Shown here piece by piece: positions 1-7,437 of a stretch of 64,000 bases of DNA. Origin of the DNA: Nocardioides sp. CFH 31398 (GTDB lineage: Bacteria > Actinomycetota > Actinomycetes > Propionibacteriales > Nocardioidaceae); contig NZ_JAKUHT010000002.1 of NCBI RefSeq assembly GCF_022436705.1, positions 57,744-121,743 on the forward strand. Reading direction: 5' to 3'. Under the pieces are notes generated by a model. The model worked only from the letters and a program-made list of their open reading frames with translations. It searched no databases and had not been told where the DNA came from. Position 1 is the stretch's first letter, and every line of letters begins with the position of its first letter. The translations under genes and the position numbers were made by a program.

Positions 1-473
1 CGGGAGGAGACAACCTCGCCCTGCAACGGGCGATCCTCGCAGCACCGCCCGGGTCGGTCCTGGTCGCAGACGTCGGCGGCGCCGACTGGGGGCATTGGGG
101 CGAGGTGCTCGCCGTCGCCTCCCGAGCACGCGGGATCGCTGGACTCGTCATCGACGGCGGCGTCCGCGACACCGTCGAGATGGCCGAACTGGACTTCCCG
201 GTCTTCTCCCGGCACATCAACGTGCGCGGCACCCGCAAACTCTTCCCAGGCGTCCTGGGCGTGCCGGTCCACGTCGGCGACACCGTTGTGCACGCCGGTG
301 ATCTGATCGTCGGTGACGTCGACGGCGTCGTCGCGATCGCAAACGACACCGTCGTCAACGTCCTCGACACCGCCGACGCGAGAGCGGCCAAGGAGGCCGA
401 CATCATGAAGCGGCTGCGGGCCGGTGAGAGCACCCTCGACATCTACGGCCTCACCGGGGCAGCGCGTGACTGA
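1..473 (+). CDS. RraA-like / HMG aldolase family protein (5' end outside the window)
   Basis: The reading frame is open from base 3 and the start lies upstream of the window, so only about 156 C-terminal residues are seen. The frame reads GDNLALQRAI, then a stretch ending WGEVLA, then GLVIDGGVRD (about 141-170), then GDLIVGDVDGVV (about 298-333). These are the conserved blocks of the RraA-like family, which includes 4-hydroxy-4-methyl-2-oxoglutarate aldolase/oxaloacetate decarboxylase; the R-x-x-D pair in VRD binds substrate and metal. Bacterial HMG aldolases degrade aromatic ring-cleavage products, while RraA proper inhibits RNase E. The neighbours (aminotransferase, hydrolase) favour a catabolic enzyme. 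The stop overlaps the start of the next gene, so the two are translationally coupled. The exact substrate is not determinable. Confidence 0.82.
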   Translation, partial: GGDNLALQRAILAAPPGSVLVADVGGADWGHWGEVLAVASRARGIAGLVIDGGVRDTVEMAELDFPVFSRHINVRGTRKLFPGVLGVPVHVGDTVVHAGDLIVGDVDGVVAIANDTVVNVLDTADARAAKEADIMKRLRAGESTLDIYGLTGAARD

Positions 474-1608
474 GTCCGACAACCCCATCTTCCAGATCGC
501 CGACCGGGCGGCAGCGCTGCGCGCGACAGGCGTGGACGTCATCACGCTCGCCGCCGGGGAACCCGACCTACCGACCGCAACACACATCGTCGACGCCGCC
601 GTCGACGCCGCCCGCGACCCCCGGAACCACCGCTACGGACCCGCGGGCGGCCTTCCGGCCCTCCGCAGCCGCATCGCCGACGACGGCCACCCCGACCACA
701 TCACCGCCGACAACGTCCAAGTCACGGTGGGCACCAAGCACGCACTGCACCTCGCGCTGAACGCGCTCACGAGCCCCAGGGACGACGTCCTCGTGCTGCG
801 CCCCAGTTGGCCCGGACACCTCGGCGCCGTCGACTCCGTCGGCGCGACCGCTGTGCAGGTCGACGTGGACCAGGACGGCCTGGCCTCAACCACGGCGCTG
901 GAGGCGGCACGGACACCACGGACCCGCGCCGTCGTCATCGCGAACCCCTCCAACCCATCGGGCGTGCTGCACGAGCGAGGCCTGCTCGCCGACCTCGCCG
1001 CCTGGTGCGTCGATCACGACATCTGGCTGATCAGCGACGAGGTCTACGGCGGACTGACCTTCGACACCCACCGCTTCTCAGCGAGCAACGTGGTCACGGA
1101 TCCCTCGCGGCTGATCGTGGTCGACGGCGTGTCGAAGGTCCACGCGATGACAGGGTGGCGCGTCGGGTGGCTGATAGGACCGACCCATGTCGTCGCGAAC
1201 GCGCGCCGCCAGGTCTCGGCCACCATCACCCACGTCTCGACCATCCCTCAGCACGCGGCACTCGCCGCGTTGAGCACTCCGACCGCGGTGCACGCGACGA
1301 CCATCGAGGGATACCGGACCGCCCGAGACCTCCTCGTCGGCCGACTGAACACCATCCCTGGCGTCGAGTGCCCCACCCCAGCGGGCGGCATGTTCGCCTT
1401 CCCCGACATCCGCGAACTCCTCGACGACCGCCACCCCTCGTCCGCATCGCTCGCATCGCGGCTGCTGGAAGATGCCCACGTCGCCGTCGTCCCCAGTGAG
1501 GTGTTCAACGCCGAAGGCCGACTGCGGATCAGTTTCGCCGTCGCCCATGAACGCCTCAGCCACGCAGCCGAGCGCCTCGTCCGCGCACTCACCGAAGGAC
1601 CGACCTGA
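466..1608 (+). CDS. PLP-dependent aminotransferase class I/II
   Basis: 380 residues from GTG 466, which overlaps the TGA of the preceding gene; an ATG at 424 in the same frame would overlap it by 50 bp and is less likely. It is a fold-type I aminotransferase of the aspartate aminotransferase class: LAAGEPDLPT near the N terminus, the NPSNPSG motif (about 157-163), SDEVYGGLTFD, and the PLP lysine K224 in VSKVHAMTGWRVGW. A C-terminal arginine in GRLRISFA fits carboxylate binding. The length matches the family. It transfers an amino group between an amino acid and a 2-oxo acid; the substrate is unknown. The place between an RraA-like aldolase and a hydrolase suggests a peripheral catabolic operon in which aldolase and transaminase handle linked oxo-acids, but that is inference. 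Confidence 0.88.
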   Translation: MTESDNPIFQIADRAAALRATGVDVITLAAGEPDLPTATHIVDAAVDAARDPRNHRYGPAGGLPALRSRIADDGHPDHITADNVQVTVGTKHALHLALNALTSPRDDVLVLRPSWPGHLGAVDSVGATAVQVDVDQDGLASTTALEAARTPRTRAVVIANPSNPSGVLHERGLLADLAAWCVDHDIWLISDEVYGGLTFDTHRFSASNVVTDPSRLIVVDGVSKVHAMTGWRVGWLIGPTHVVANARRQVSATITHVSTIPQHAALAALSTPTAVHATTIEGYRTARDLLVGRLNTIPGVECPTPAGGMFAFPDIRELLDDRHPSSASLASRLLEDAHVAVVPSEVFNAEGRLRISFAVAHERLSHAAERLVRALTEGPT

Positions 1609-1609
1609 G

Positions 1610-2431
1610 ATGACCCAGCCGTCCTGGACACAGCAGACGCTCGATCTCAGAGTCGACGGTGTCGACCTGCACATCTCCACCATCCAGGCCGCTGGCCCGG
1701 CTCCAGTGGTGTTCCTGCACGGCTTCGGCTCCACCAAGGAGGAGTACGCCGACTTCGCGAACTATCCGGGCCTCGCGGGCTCGGGGTTCCTGGCCTACGA
1801 CGCGCCGGGCTTCGGCGGTTCCACCGCCTCCGACTACTCAGTGGTGTCCATCCCGTTCCTCGTCGACGCCGCCCTCGCCATCCTCGACGCCACCCACATC
1901 GACCAGTTCCACGTCGTAGGCCACTCCATGGGAGGCCTCACAGCACTACTCCTCGCCGACCGGGTCCCCCAGAGAGTGCTCAGTTTCACCGACATCGAGG
2001 GCAACCTCGCACCCGAGGACTGCTTCCTCAGCCGCCAGATCGCCACCCACCCCGCCAACGACCCCGCATCGTTCCTCACCCAGTTCGCAGCGAGATCACG
2101 ACGATCAGTCGAGTTCTCCAGCGCCCTGTACGGCTCACGCGTCCTCACGACCGTCGACCCGCACGTGGTACGGCCCGTGTTCGAGTCCATGGTCGCCCTG
2201 TCAGACAGCGGCACCCTGCTCGATACGTTCACAGGTCTGTCGATGCCGCGAATGTTCATGCACGGTCAACAGAACGCCCACCTCTCCTACCTCACCAGTC
2301 TGCGCCGCAGCGGGGTGAATATCGCCGAGATCGAACACAGCGGACACTGGCCCATGTACTCCAACCCGCCTGCCATGTGGGCCGCCCTCGCCGACTTCCT
2401 CGCACTCCACGAGGAACAGTCAGACGCCTGA
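1610..2431 (+). CDS. alpha/beta hydrolase
   Basis: 273 residues from ATG 1610, one base after the aminotransferase stop, so it is the last gene of the cut-off operon. It has a canonical alpha/beta-hydrolase fold: oxyanion strand VVFLHGFGS (about 29-37), nucleophile S106 in VVGHSMGG, and catalytic H246 in HSGHWPM near the C terminus. No signal peptide is visible, so it is cytoplasmic. The family includes meta-cleavage product hydrolases, lactonases and esterases. With an aldolase and aminotransferase upstream, a role in opening an ester or C-C bond of a catabolic intermediate is plausible, but the sequence does not show it. Confidence 0.85.
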   Translation: MTQPSWTQQTLDLRVDGVDLHISTIQAAGPAPVVFLHGFGSTKEEYADFANYPGLAGSGFLAYDAPGFGGSTASDYSVVSIPFLVDAALAILDATHIDQFHVVGHSMGGLTALLLADRVPQRVLSFTDIEGNLAPEDCFLSRQIATHPANDPASFLTQFAARSRRSVEFSSALYGSRVLTTVDPHVVRPVFESMVALSDSGTLLDTFTGLSMPRMFMHGQQNAHLSYLTSLRRSGVNIAEIEHSGHWPMYSNPPAMWAALADFLALHEEQSDA

Positions 2432-2591
2432 AGAGAACGGTCCGCCGCCGCGTCGGCAACGGTGGCCCGAGGCGGTCCAGTTCCGGAGACCAGGGCGAGC
2501 ACGGCGGCCTGAATAGGCCACAGAACTAGTTCCCGGTATCCACTCCGGCGCGTTTCGGAATCAGAAACCCGCAAGCGCCTACGTTTCTCCG

Positions 2592-2960
2592 GTGCCCGGC
2601 TCGACCGAGCCCCGCGACTGGGCCAAGCAGCCGGAGTTGTTCGGCCGCTACCCGCAGATCGAGTGGCGCGAGGCGGACCGCCTGGACGACCAGATCGGCC
2701 TCGACGCCGCTCGCACCCAGCACGACATCACCTACCTCGCTCGGCAGATCCGCCAGCACCGGCGCCTCGGGCCCTGGAAGGACCTCGCCGACAAGACCGG
2801 TATGTCGGCGTACCAGTTGACCAAGGTGCTCCGCGGCCAGGCGCACCTGTCGCTGCGCCACGCCGCCGGGCTAAGCCGGGTACTCGGACCGCTACTGGTC
2901 GGTGGGACTGAGGCGCGTCAGATGCTGGCCGAGAGGGCTGACCGGGAGCGGCGTGGGTGA
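2592..2960 (+). CDS. small helix-turn-helix protein (hypothetical)
   Basis: 122 residues from GTG 2592. The N-terminal half is charged and unrecognised (PELFGRYPQIEWREADRLDD). Residues 62-98 (PWKDLADKTGMSAYQLTKVL onwards) look like a XRE-type helix-turn-helix with a second helix LSLRHAAGLSRVLG, so it is probably a DNA-binding regulator or adaptor. No start with a strong ribosome-binding site is seen. It lies 143 bp upstream of, and in the same direction as, the OLD-type ATPase gene, and may be its regulator; that is inference. It could also be a decayed phage or plasmid regulator. Confidence 0.55.
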   Translation: MPGSTEPRDWAKQPELFGRYPQIEWREADRLDDQIGLDAARTQHDITYLARQIRQHRRLGPWKDLADKTGMSAYQLTKVLRGQAHLSLRHAAGLSRVLGPLLVGGTEARQMLAERADRERRG

Positions 2961-3103
2961 CGGGCGGGAGCCGAAACCCGCTGATGGCGCTGCCGCGGTC
3001 GTCTTTCGGGGCATAGGAAGATGTCGTATCGCACAGACCTGAGATCAGTCGGCGTACTGCCACCGGCCGACGCGACCTACGAGAGGGAAGGGGGGTCGGC
3101 CTA

Positions 3104-5047
3104 GTGAGATGTCGCCGCATCCGGTTCGACGGCTACCGGCGTCTGTCGAAGACGGACTGCGACGTGAACCCGCGCATCCTGGCCTTCGTCGGCCAGAACG
3201 AGTCCGGGAAGTCCTCGGTCCTCTCCGGCCTGGCGTGGCTGACCGAGGACGACGAGACGCCGCTCAGCCCCTTCGACTACAGCCGCGCCAAGCAGCCCAA
3301 GCGGACGTCCGGGTGGATCGTCAGCGCGGACTACGAGTTCGACCACGAGGACCTCGCGGTCCTCGAACCGCTCGGTTTCGAGTCCACTCCTCAGCGAATG
3401 TCGCTGTGGAAGCAGGCTGACGGACGACTACACGTCATCTTCGAGGACCCGCGCGAGCCGAACCGCGACCCGGCCCCGTTCGCCGCCGCCCTCGCCGCCC
3501 TGGAGGCATCCAGGACGAGGCTGACCCGCCAGATCGAGAGCGCTGCGCCCGACCACGACGAAGACGACAGCCCCGCCACCTGGTTCGCGACCCTCGCGGG
3601 GCTGCTCGCTGACACCGAGAAGGTCTGGGACGCCGACGATCGGCAGGCTGCCGACGATCTGGTCACCTGGCTGGAGACGACACCAGACAGCGGGAAGAGG
3701 CCGCGTGACGCCAAGTCGGCCGGTCTGCTGCGCGATGCGATGGCGGTCGGGGCGGTCGAGCACCCCCGGGAGGCGGGGCTCCGCCTCATGAGGGCGCGGG
3801 TGCCGAAGTTCGTGCTCTTCGGGGAGGACGACCGCGATATGCCCACCGTCACCGCCATCAGCAACGAGCAAGCGATCGGCGCCATGCGCCCGGCTGTTCG
3901 CAACCTGCTCGCCGTCGCTGATGTGGACCCCTCCTCGCTGTGGGCCGCGCATGCAGAAGGCGACTCCGGAGAGGTCCAGACCCTCCTTGCCGAGGGAAAC
4001 GCCCTGCTGGACACCTTCTTCGGCCAGGCGTGGAACCAGTCGAACATCTCCGTGCGTCTTGACCTCGACGCCTCCGGCCTGCACGCCCACGTCTACGAGA
4101 TCGACAGCCGCCGATTTACGCGCATCGAGGAGCGCAGCGACGGCCTGCTGGCCTTCGTCGCACTGGCCGTCTTCCTGGAGGCACAGCACCTCGACATCCC
4201 CCCGGTCCTCCTCATCGACGAAGCCGAGACGCATCTGCACTTCGACGCGCAAGCCGATCTCGTCGGTGTGCTGCTGAAGCAGATCGACGCCTCGCAAGTC
4301 CTCTACTCCACCCACTCACCCGGCTGCCTGCCCGGCGACCTTGGGACCGGCATCCGCTTGCTGCGCCGCAACGGCGCTGCCAGCGAGATCCACTCCCACT
4401 TCTGGACCAACGAGGCGCCCGGCTTCGGACCACTGCTGTTCGCCATGGGCGCCGGAGCGGCGGCATTCTCGGTCTGCCGCTGGGCCGTCCTGGCCGAGGG
4501 ACCGTCCGAGATGATCCTGCTCCCAACCCTGCTGCGGCTCGCTACCGGACTAGACGACCTGCCGTACCAGGTGGCCCCCGGCCTCTCGAACGCCCGCGCG
4601 TACGGCATGGAGGTAGAGGAGGTGGCGGCACGCGTCGTCTACCTGGCCGACGGCGACGCCGACGGCCAGCGGTACCTCCGCGAGTTGAAGTCGAGCGGGG
4701 TGGATGAGCAACGACTCTTTCAACTCCCTCCAGGGACCGCCCTCGAAGACCTCCTGGATCGCGAGTTTTACCTCGGAGTCCTCGCCAAGATGCTCCCCGA
4801 CGACTCCCCGACTCCCGACACTTCCGCGATTAGCGCCGATCAGACCATCTCGCGATCGCTCCAGCAGTGGGCGGCGGCGCAGAAGCCGAAGGTCAAGTTG
4901 CCCGGCAAGGTCGCGATGGCCTACGCCGTGCTCGATCAGCAGGAGATCGTCCTCGACAAGAACGCGGCACAGGTGCTGCGGGAACTGCACGGCGACTTCG
5001 AGGCGTCGCTTCGCGCTAACGCGACAGCCCAATCTAGCGGCAGATAG
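3104..5047 (+). CDS. OLD-family ATP-dependent nuclease (AAA/ABC-type ATPase plus TOPRIM)
   Basis: 647 residues from GTG 3104 with a purine-rich GAGGGAAGGGGGG just upstream. The N-terminal ATPase has Walker A GQNESGKSS (30-38), a long insert rich in charged residues, then Walker B VLLIDEAETHLHF (about 367-379) and the H-loop-like YSTHSPG (about 401-407). The C-terminal third has TOPRIM features: the acidic AEGPSE (about 460-465) and DGDADG (about 515-520). This order is that of OLD (overcoming lysogenisation defect) nucleases, which cut DNA and often act against phage; GajA of Gabija is a relative. No UvrD-like helicase partner is seen, so it is not a complete Gabija pair. It is the best defence candidate in the window. 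Alternatively it may be a RecF-like repair enzyme. Confidence 0.8.
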   Translation: MRCRRIRFDGYRRLSKTDCDVNPRILAFVGQNESGKSSVLSGLAWLTEDDETPLSPFDYSRAKQPKRTSGWIVSADYEFDHEDLAVLEPLGFESTPQRMSLWKQADGRLHVIFEDPREPNRDPAPFAAALAALEASRTRLTRQIESAAPDHDEDDSPATWFATLAGLLADTEKVWDADDRQAADDLVTWLETTPDSGKRPRDAKSAGLLRDAMAVGAVEHPREAGLRLMRARVPKFVLFGEDDRDMPTVTAISNEQAIGAMRPAVRNLLAVADVDPSSLWAAHAEGDSGEVQTLLAEGNALLDTFFGQAWNQSNISVRLDLDASGLHAHVYEIDSRRFTRIEERSDGLLAFVALAVFLEAQHLDIPPVLLIDEAETHLHFDAQADLVGVLLKQIDASQVLYSTHSPGCLPGDLGTGIRLLRRNGAASEIHSHFWTNEAPGFGPLLFAMGAGAAAFSVCRWAVLAEGPSEMILLPTLLRLATGLDDLPYQVAPGLSNARAYGMEVEEVAARVVYLADGDADGQRYLRELKSSGVDEQRLFQLPPGTALEDLLDREFYLGVLAKMLPDDSPTPDTSAISADQTISRSLQQWAAAQKPKVKLPGKVAMAYAVLDQQEIVLDKNAAQVLRELHGDFEASLRANATAQSSGR

Positions 5048-5122
5048 CCGCCCGGCGCTGCCGCAGCACGACGAGCAGTTTGTCGTCACCTCTGCGACGC
5101 CTGAGGTTCGTGGCGGCGGCGG

Positions 5123-5476
5123 TCACTTCAACCAGCGCCGACTAACGCGGCGCGAGAACAGCGCGGCCGCCGCGATGAGACAGAGGACGACCGCGCCCAA
5201 GCCCACGGTCCAGGCCAGCGGGCGCCAGTCATGTGCGTAGAGCACTTGGCCCGAGGCGCTCTCGCAGGCCCACGTGGTCGGGCCTGCGGGGGTGGGACCA
5301 GAGAACGGGCCCAACTTGGCCACCAGTCCCCTGGTGACGCAGAAGTCTGCGAGATACGAGCCGAGGCCGACACTCCACAGCGAGACAGTCGCCCCGCATC
5401 CGACCACGCAGACCGTCCACGCCGCCAGGACCAACTCGGGCCTGTAGCCATACGTGCTCACGCGTCCCACACTCAC
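5123..5476 (-). CDS. small membrane protein (hypothetical)
   Basis: 117 residues from a GTG at 5476. Two hydrophobic segments are visible, about residues 16-40 (LVLAAWTVCVVGCGATVSLW) and 87-107 (LAWTVGLGAVVLCLIAAAAL), joined by a loop with two cysteines, and the protein ends in an arginine-rich tail. This suggests a two-pass membrane protein with the loop outside. No family is recognised. It is convergent with the OLD-type gene. It is kept because the hydrophobic pattern is clean and no better gene fits here. Confidence 0.5.
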   Translation of the reverse strand: MSVGRVSTYGYRPELVLAAWTVCVVGCGATVSLWSVGLGSYLADFCVTRGLVAKLGPFSGPTPAGPTTWACESASGQVLYAHDWRPLAWTVGLGAVVLCLIAAAALFSRRVSRRWLK

Positions 5477-5770
5477 ACGCGACGCCCGGGCGCTGGGTTG
5501 GGCCCATGGGATTTTTCGTGGAACCGGTGTGGGAACAGCGCCCGTGGCCGCCCGCCTCGCCGCAGGTCAGCCGGTTTCACAAACGGCCCACCACCACCTC
5601 GAGGGCCCGTGAGCAGCGAAGACGTTGCGCGCGGGCCCTTCGTCGTCGGTGGGCATGCCCCTCCGGGTGGCCACGGAGGTGGACGAGCGCTCGCAGCGCA
5701 GCGCCGGCGGCCGGCCCCAGGCGCCGCACGGTGTGGGCCCGGGGAGCGGGTCGACCCTACGATCGCGGTC
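5477..5770. other. gap at the edge of the accessory block, with one inverted repeat
   Basis: 294 bp without a convincing gene. Reading frames here are arginine-rich shadows without recognisable features. An 8-bp inverted repeat (AGGGCCCG at 5602-5609, CGGGCCCT at 5632-5639) with a 22-nt loop could be a weak terminator. Composition changes across this gap: the left side is less GC-biased than the right. No tRNA, integrase or direct repeat that would mark an island attachment site was found. Confidence 0.4.
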
Positions 5771-6328
5771 ATGGCGACGCCGACCATCCGTGACGCGGAG
5801 GAGGCGGACGGTGCCGCGTGCGCCGCGATCTACGCGCCCTACGTGACCGACACCGCCGTCACCTTCGAGCTCGAGCCGCCGAGCGACGCCGAGGTCGCCG
5901 CCCGGATCCGAGCGGCGCGAGAGGACCACGCCTGGCTGGTCGCCGAGGACGACGGTCTGGTGAAGGGCTACGCCTACGGGTCCAGGCATCGGGCGAGGCC
6001 GGCCTACCGGTGGGCGTGCGAGGTCAGCATCTACCTGGCGCCGGAGTCTCGTGGCCAGGGCGTCGGGCGCCTCCTCCACCAGCACCTCGTCGACCGGTTG
6101 ACCGCGATGGGTTATCGCAACCTGCTCGCGGGCACGGCTCTGCCGAACGACGCGAGCCTGGGACTGCACCGCGCCCTGGGGTTCACGCCCATCGGCGTCT
6201 TCCGCGCGGTCGGATGGAAGCACGGGCGCTGGCACGACGTGCAGTGGTCGCAGCGACTGGTGGGCACCGGCGAGGCCCCGGCCGTCATCCACGGCGCGGG
6301 CGATCTCGACGGCCGAGGTGGGGCCTAG
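5771..6328 (+). CDS. GNAT N-acetyltransferase, phosphinothricin acetyltransferase-like
   Basis: 185 residues from ATG 5771; the frame is open further upstream but similarity begins at MATPTIRDAEEADG. It shows the pattern of the phosphinothricin/methionine sulfoximine acetyltransferase group: IRDA..AD, then IYAPYV, VTFELEPP, then the acetyl-CoA loop SRGQGVGRLL with R94-G-Q-G-V-G99, and LHRALGFTPIGVFRAVGWKHGRWHDV. Family members acetylate small amino acids or their toxic analogues. The length is normal. It may give low-level resistance to glutamine-synthetase inhibitors, but many members act on other amines. It stands alone. Confidence 0.85.
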   Translation: MATPTIRDAEEADGAACAAIYAPYVTDTAVTFELEPPSDAEVAARIRAAREDHAWLVAEDDGLVKGYAYGSRHRARPAYRWACEVSIYLAPESRGQGVGRLLHQHLVDRLTAMGYRNLLAGTALPNDASLGLHRALGFTPIGVFRAVGWKHGRWHDVQWSQRLVGTGEAPAVIHGAGDLDGRGGA

Positions 6329-6488
6329 GCGCACCACCGACGCCGCGGGGCAGCCCGGCGCCTTCCGTCGGTCCCGCGAGTGCACGGGTGTGCATGGGCC
6401 CCTCGGGCGTCGGGCACGAAGCTCCCCGGCGATGATTTCCACCGTCGCCACAGCGCGACGGGTCATTGGCGGAGACCAGGAGCACGCC

Positions 6489-6878
6489 ATGAGCACCCCC
6501 AGCAGCCCCATGCCCCCCGCCGGCGGCGGTCCGTCGATGGCCCGCCCGAACCCCGTTCACGCCCCTGGCGGTCCCGGTGGGCCCGGGCACTCGTCGACGT
6601 TCACCCCGCCCGCCGGTGGCCCGGGACGGGACGTGGACCGAGAACGTCCCCGCCGACTGAGTACGGAGACCAAGGCCTCGACGAAGACGACCGAGCTCGC
6701 CGCCTACGTGCTCGTCGTGCTCGCCGTCGTCATCACCGCGCTCGTGGTCGACGGGGAGGGTGACGGCGACCCGTTCGGCGCCAGTGAGGCGCTGCGGTAC
6801 ATCACCTACCTGACCATCGGCTACATGGTCGCGCGCGGCCTGGCCAAGTCCGGGAGCCGCGACCCCTACGACGCGTAG
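6489..6878 (+). CDS. actinobacterial two-helix membrane protein (hypothetical)
   Basis: 129 residues from ATG 6489, chosen over an upstream in-frame ATG because AGGAG (6478-6482) sits 6 bp before it. The N-terminal 60 residues are proline/glycine-rich and probably disordered. Then follow RLSTETKASTKTTE, a hydrophobic helix (about 71-88, AAYVLVVLAVVITALVV), a short acidic loop DGEGDGDPFG, and a second, weaker helix (ALRYITYLTIGYMVARGLAKSG). Similar small proteins with a disordered N terminus and two helices are common in actinobacteria; the function is unknown. Confidence 0.65.
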   Translation: MSTPSSPMPPAGGGPSMARPNPVHAPGGPGGPGHSSTFTPPAGGPGRDVDRERPRRLSTETKASTKTTELAAYVLVVLAVVITALVVDGEGDGDPFGASEALRYITYLTIGYMVARGLAKSGSRDPYDA

Positions 6879-7082
6879 GCCGTGCCGGCGCCCGGGACCG
6901 GACGCCGGGCCGGTGACGACACGCCACCGTGGACACCGGGACCGCCCCTGCTCAGGCCTCGGCCCGAGCGGGGGCGGAACCGTCTCGACCGGCATCTGCC
7001 GCGGGGCTGTGGTGCCGCGGACCCCCGCCCGTGGCGTGTGACCAAGCCGTAACCCCGCGTTACATGGGGCGGAGGGCCGACG

Positions 7083-7340
7083 TCAGGAGGCGGCGCGGGC
7101 GCGGAGGGCGAGGACGGCGTCGGCGTGGGCCAGGGCGGCGCGGACGTGGCCCTCGAGGGTGTCCCGGGCGCCGCGGACGGCGCCGAGCGCGAGGACGGCG
7201 GCGTCGTCGGCGCCGATGGCCTCGTCGAGCGCGGCGGACCGCAGGCTCGCGTCACCGTGGATGGCGGTCGCACCGTCGTAGGCGGCGGCTGCGGCCTCGC
7301 CGGCGCGGCGCGCGAGAAGGCGGCTGGACGTGCTGATCAT
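7083..7340 (-). CDS. small alanine-rich helical protein (hypothetical)
   Basis: 85 residues from an ATG at 7340, preceded by a GGGGGG run about 5 bp upstream on the minus strand. It is almost entirely alpha-helix-forming (alanine, arginine, leucine), reading RLLARRAGEAAAAAYDGATA early on, with no membrane segment. It follows fbiC on the same strand with a 97-bp gap, so it may share its transcript. No family is recognised. The ribosome-binding site supports it, but a chance frame is possible at this base composition. Confidence 0.42.
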   Translation of the reverse strand: MISTSSRLLARRAGEAAAAAYDGATAIHGDASLRSAALDEAIGADDAAVLALGAVRGARDTLEGHVRAALAHADAVLALRARAAS

Positions 7341-7437
7341 CGGTTCCCCCCGGATCCGTGGTGCGCGGACCCCCCGTCCACGCCCTCTCAGGATAGGGCC
7401 AGGGACCGGCCGCCGACAGCAGCTCGCCAGAACTCGG

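Noticed and set aside
1472..1609. In-frame upstream extension of the alpha/beta hydrolase to 1472
   Set aside because: The added residues lie inside the aminotransferase gene in another frame and are not conserved; ATG 1610 is the natural start after the aminotransferase stop.
3104..5047. Gabija system
   Set aside because: The ATPase/TOPRIM protein resembles GajA, but no GajB-type UvrD helicase gene is present on either side.
5477..5770. tRNA or attachment site marking an island edge
   Set aside because: No cloverleaf, no T-arm GGTTCGAATCC-like stretch and no repeated sequence was found.
5506..5793. Small plus-strand gene before the acetyltransferase gene
   Set aside because: The 95-residue frame is arginine and proline-rich, without ribosome-binding site or recognisable pattern, and overlaps the acetyltransferase start.
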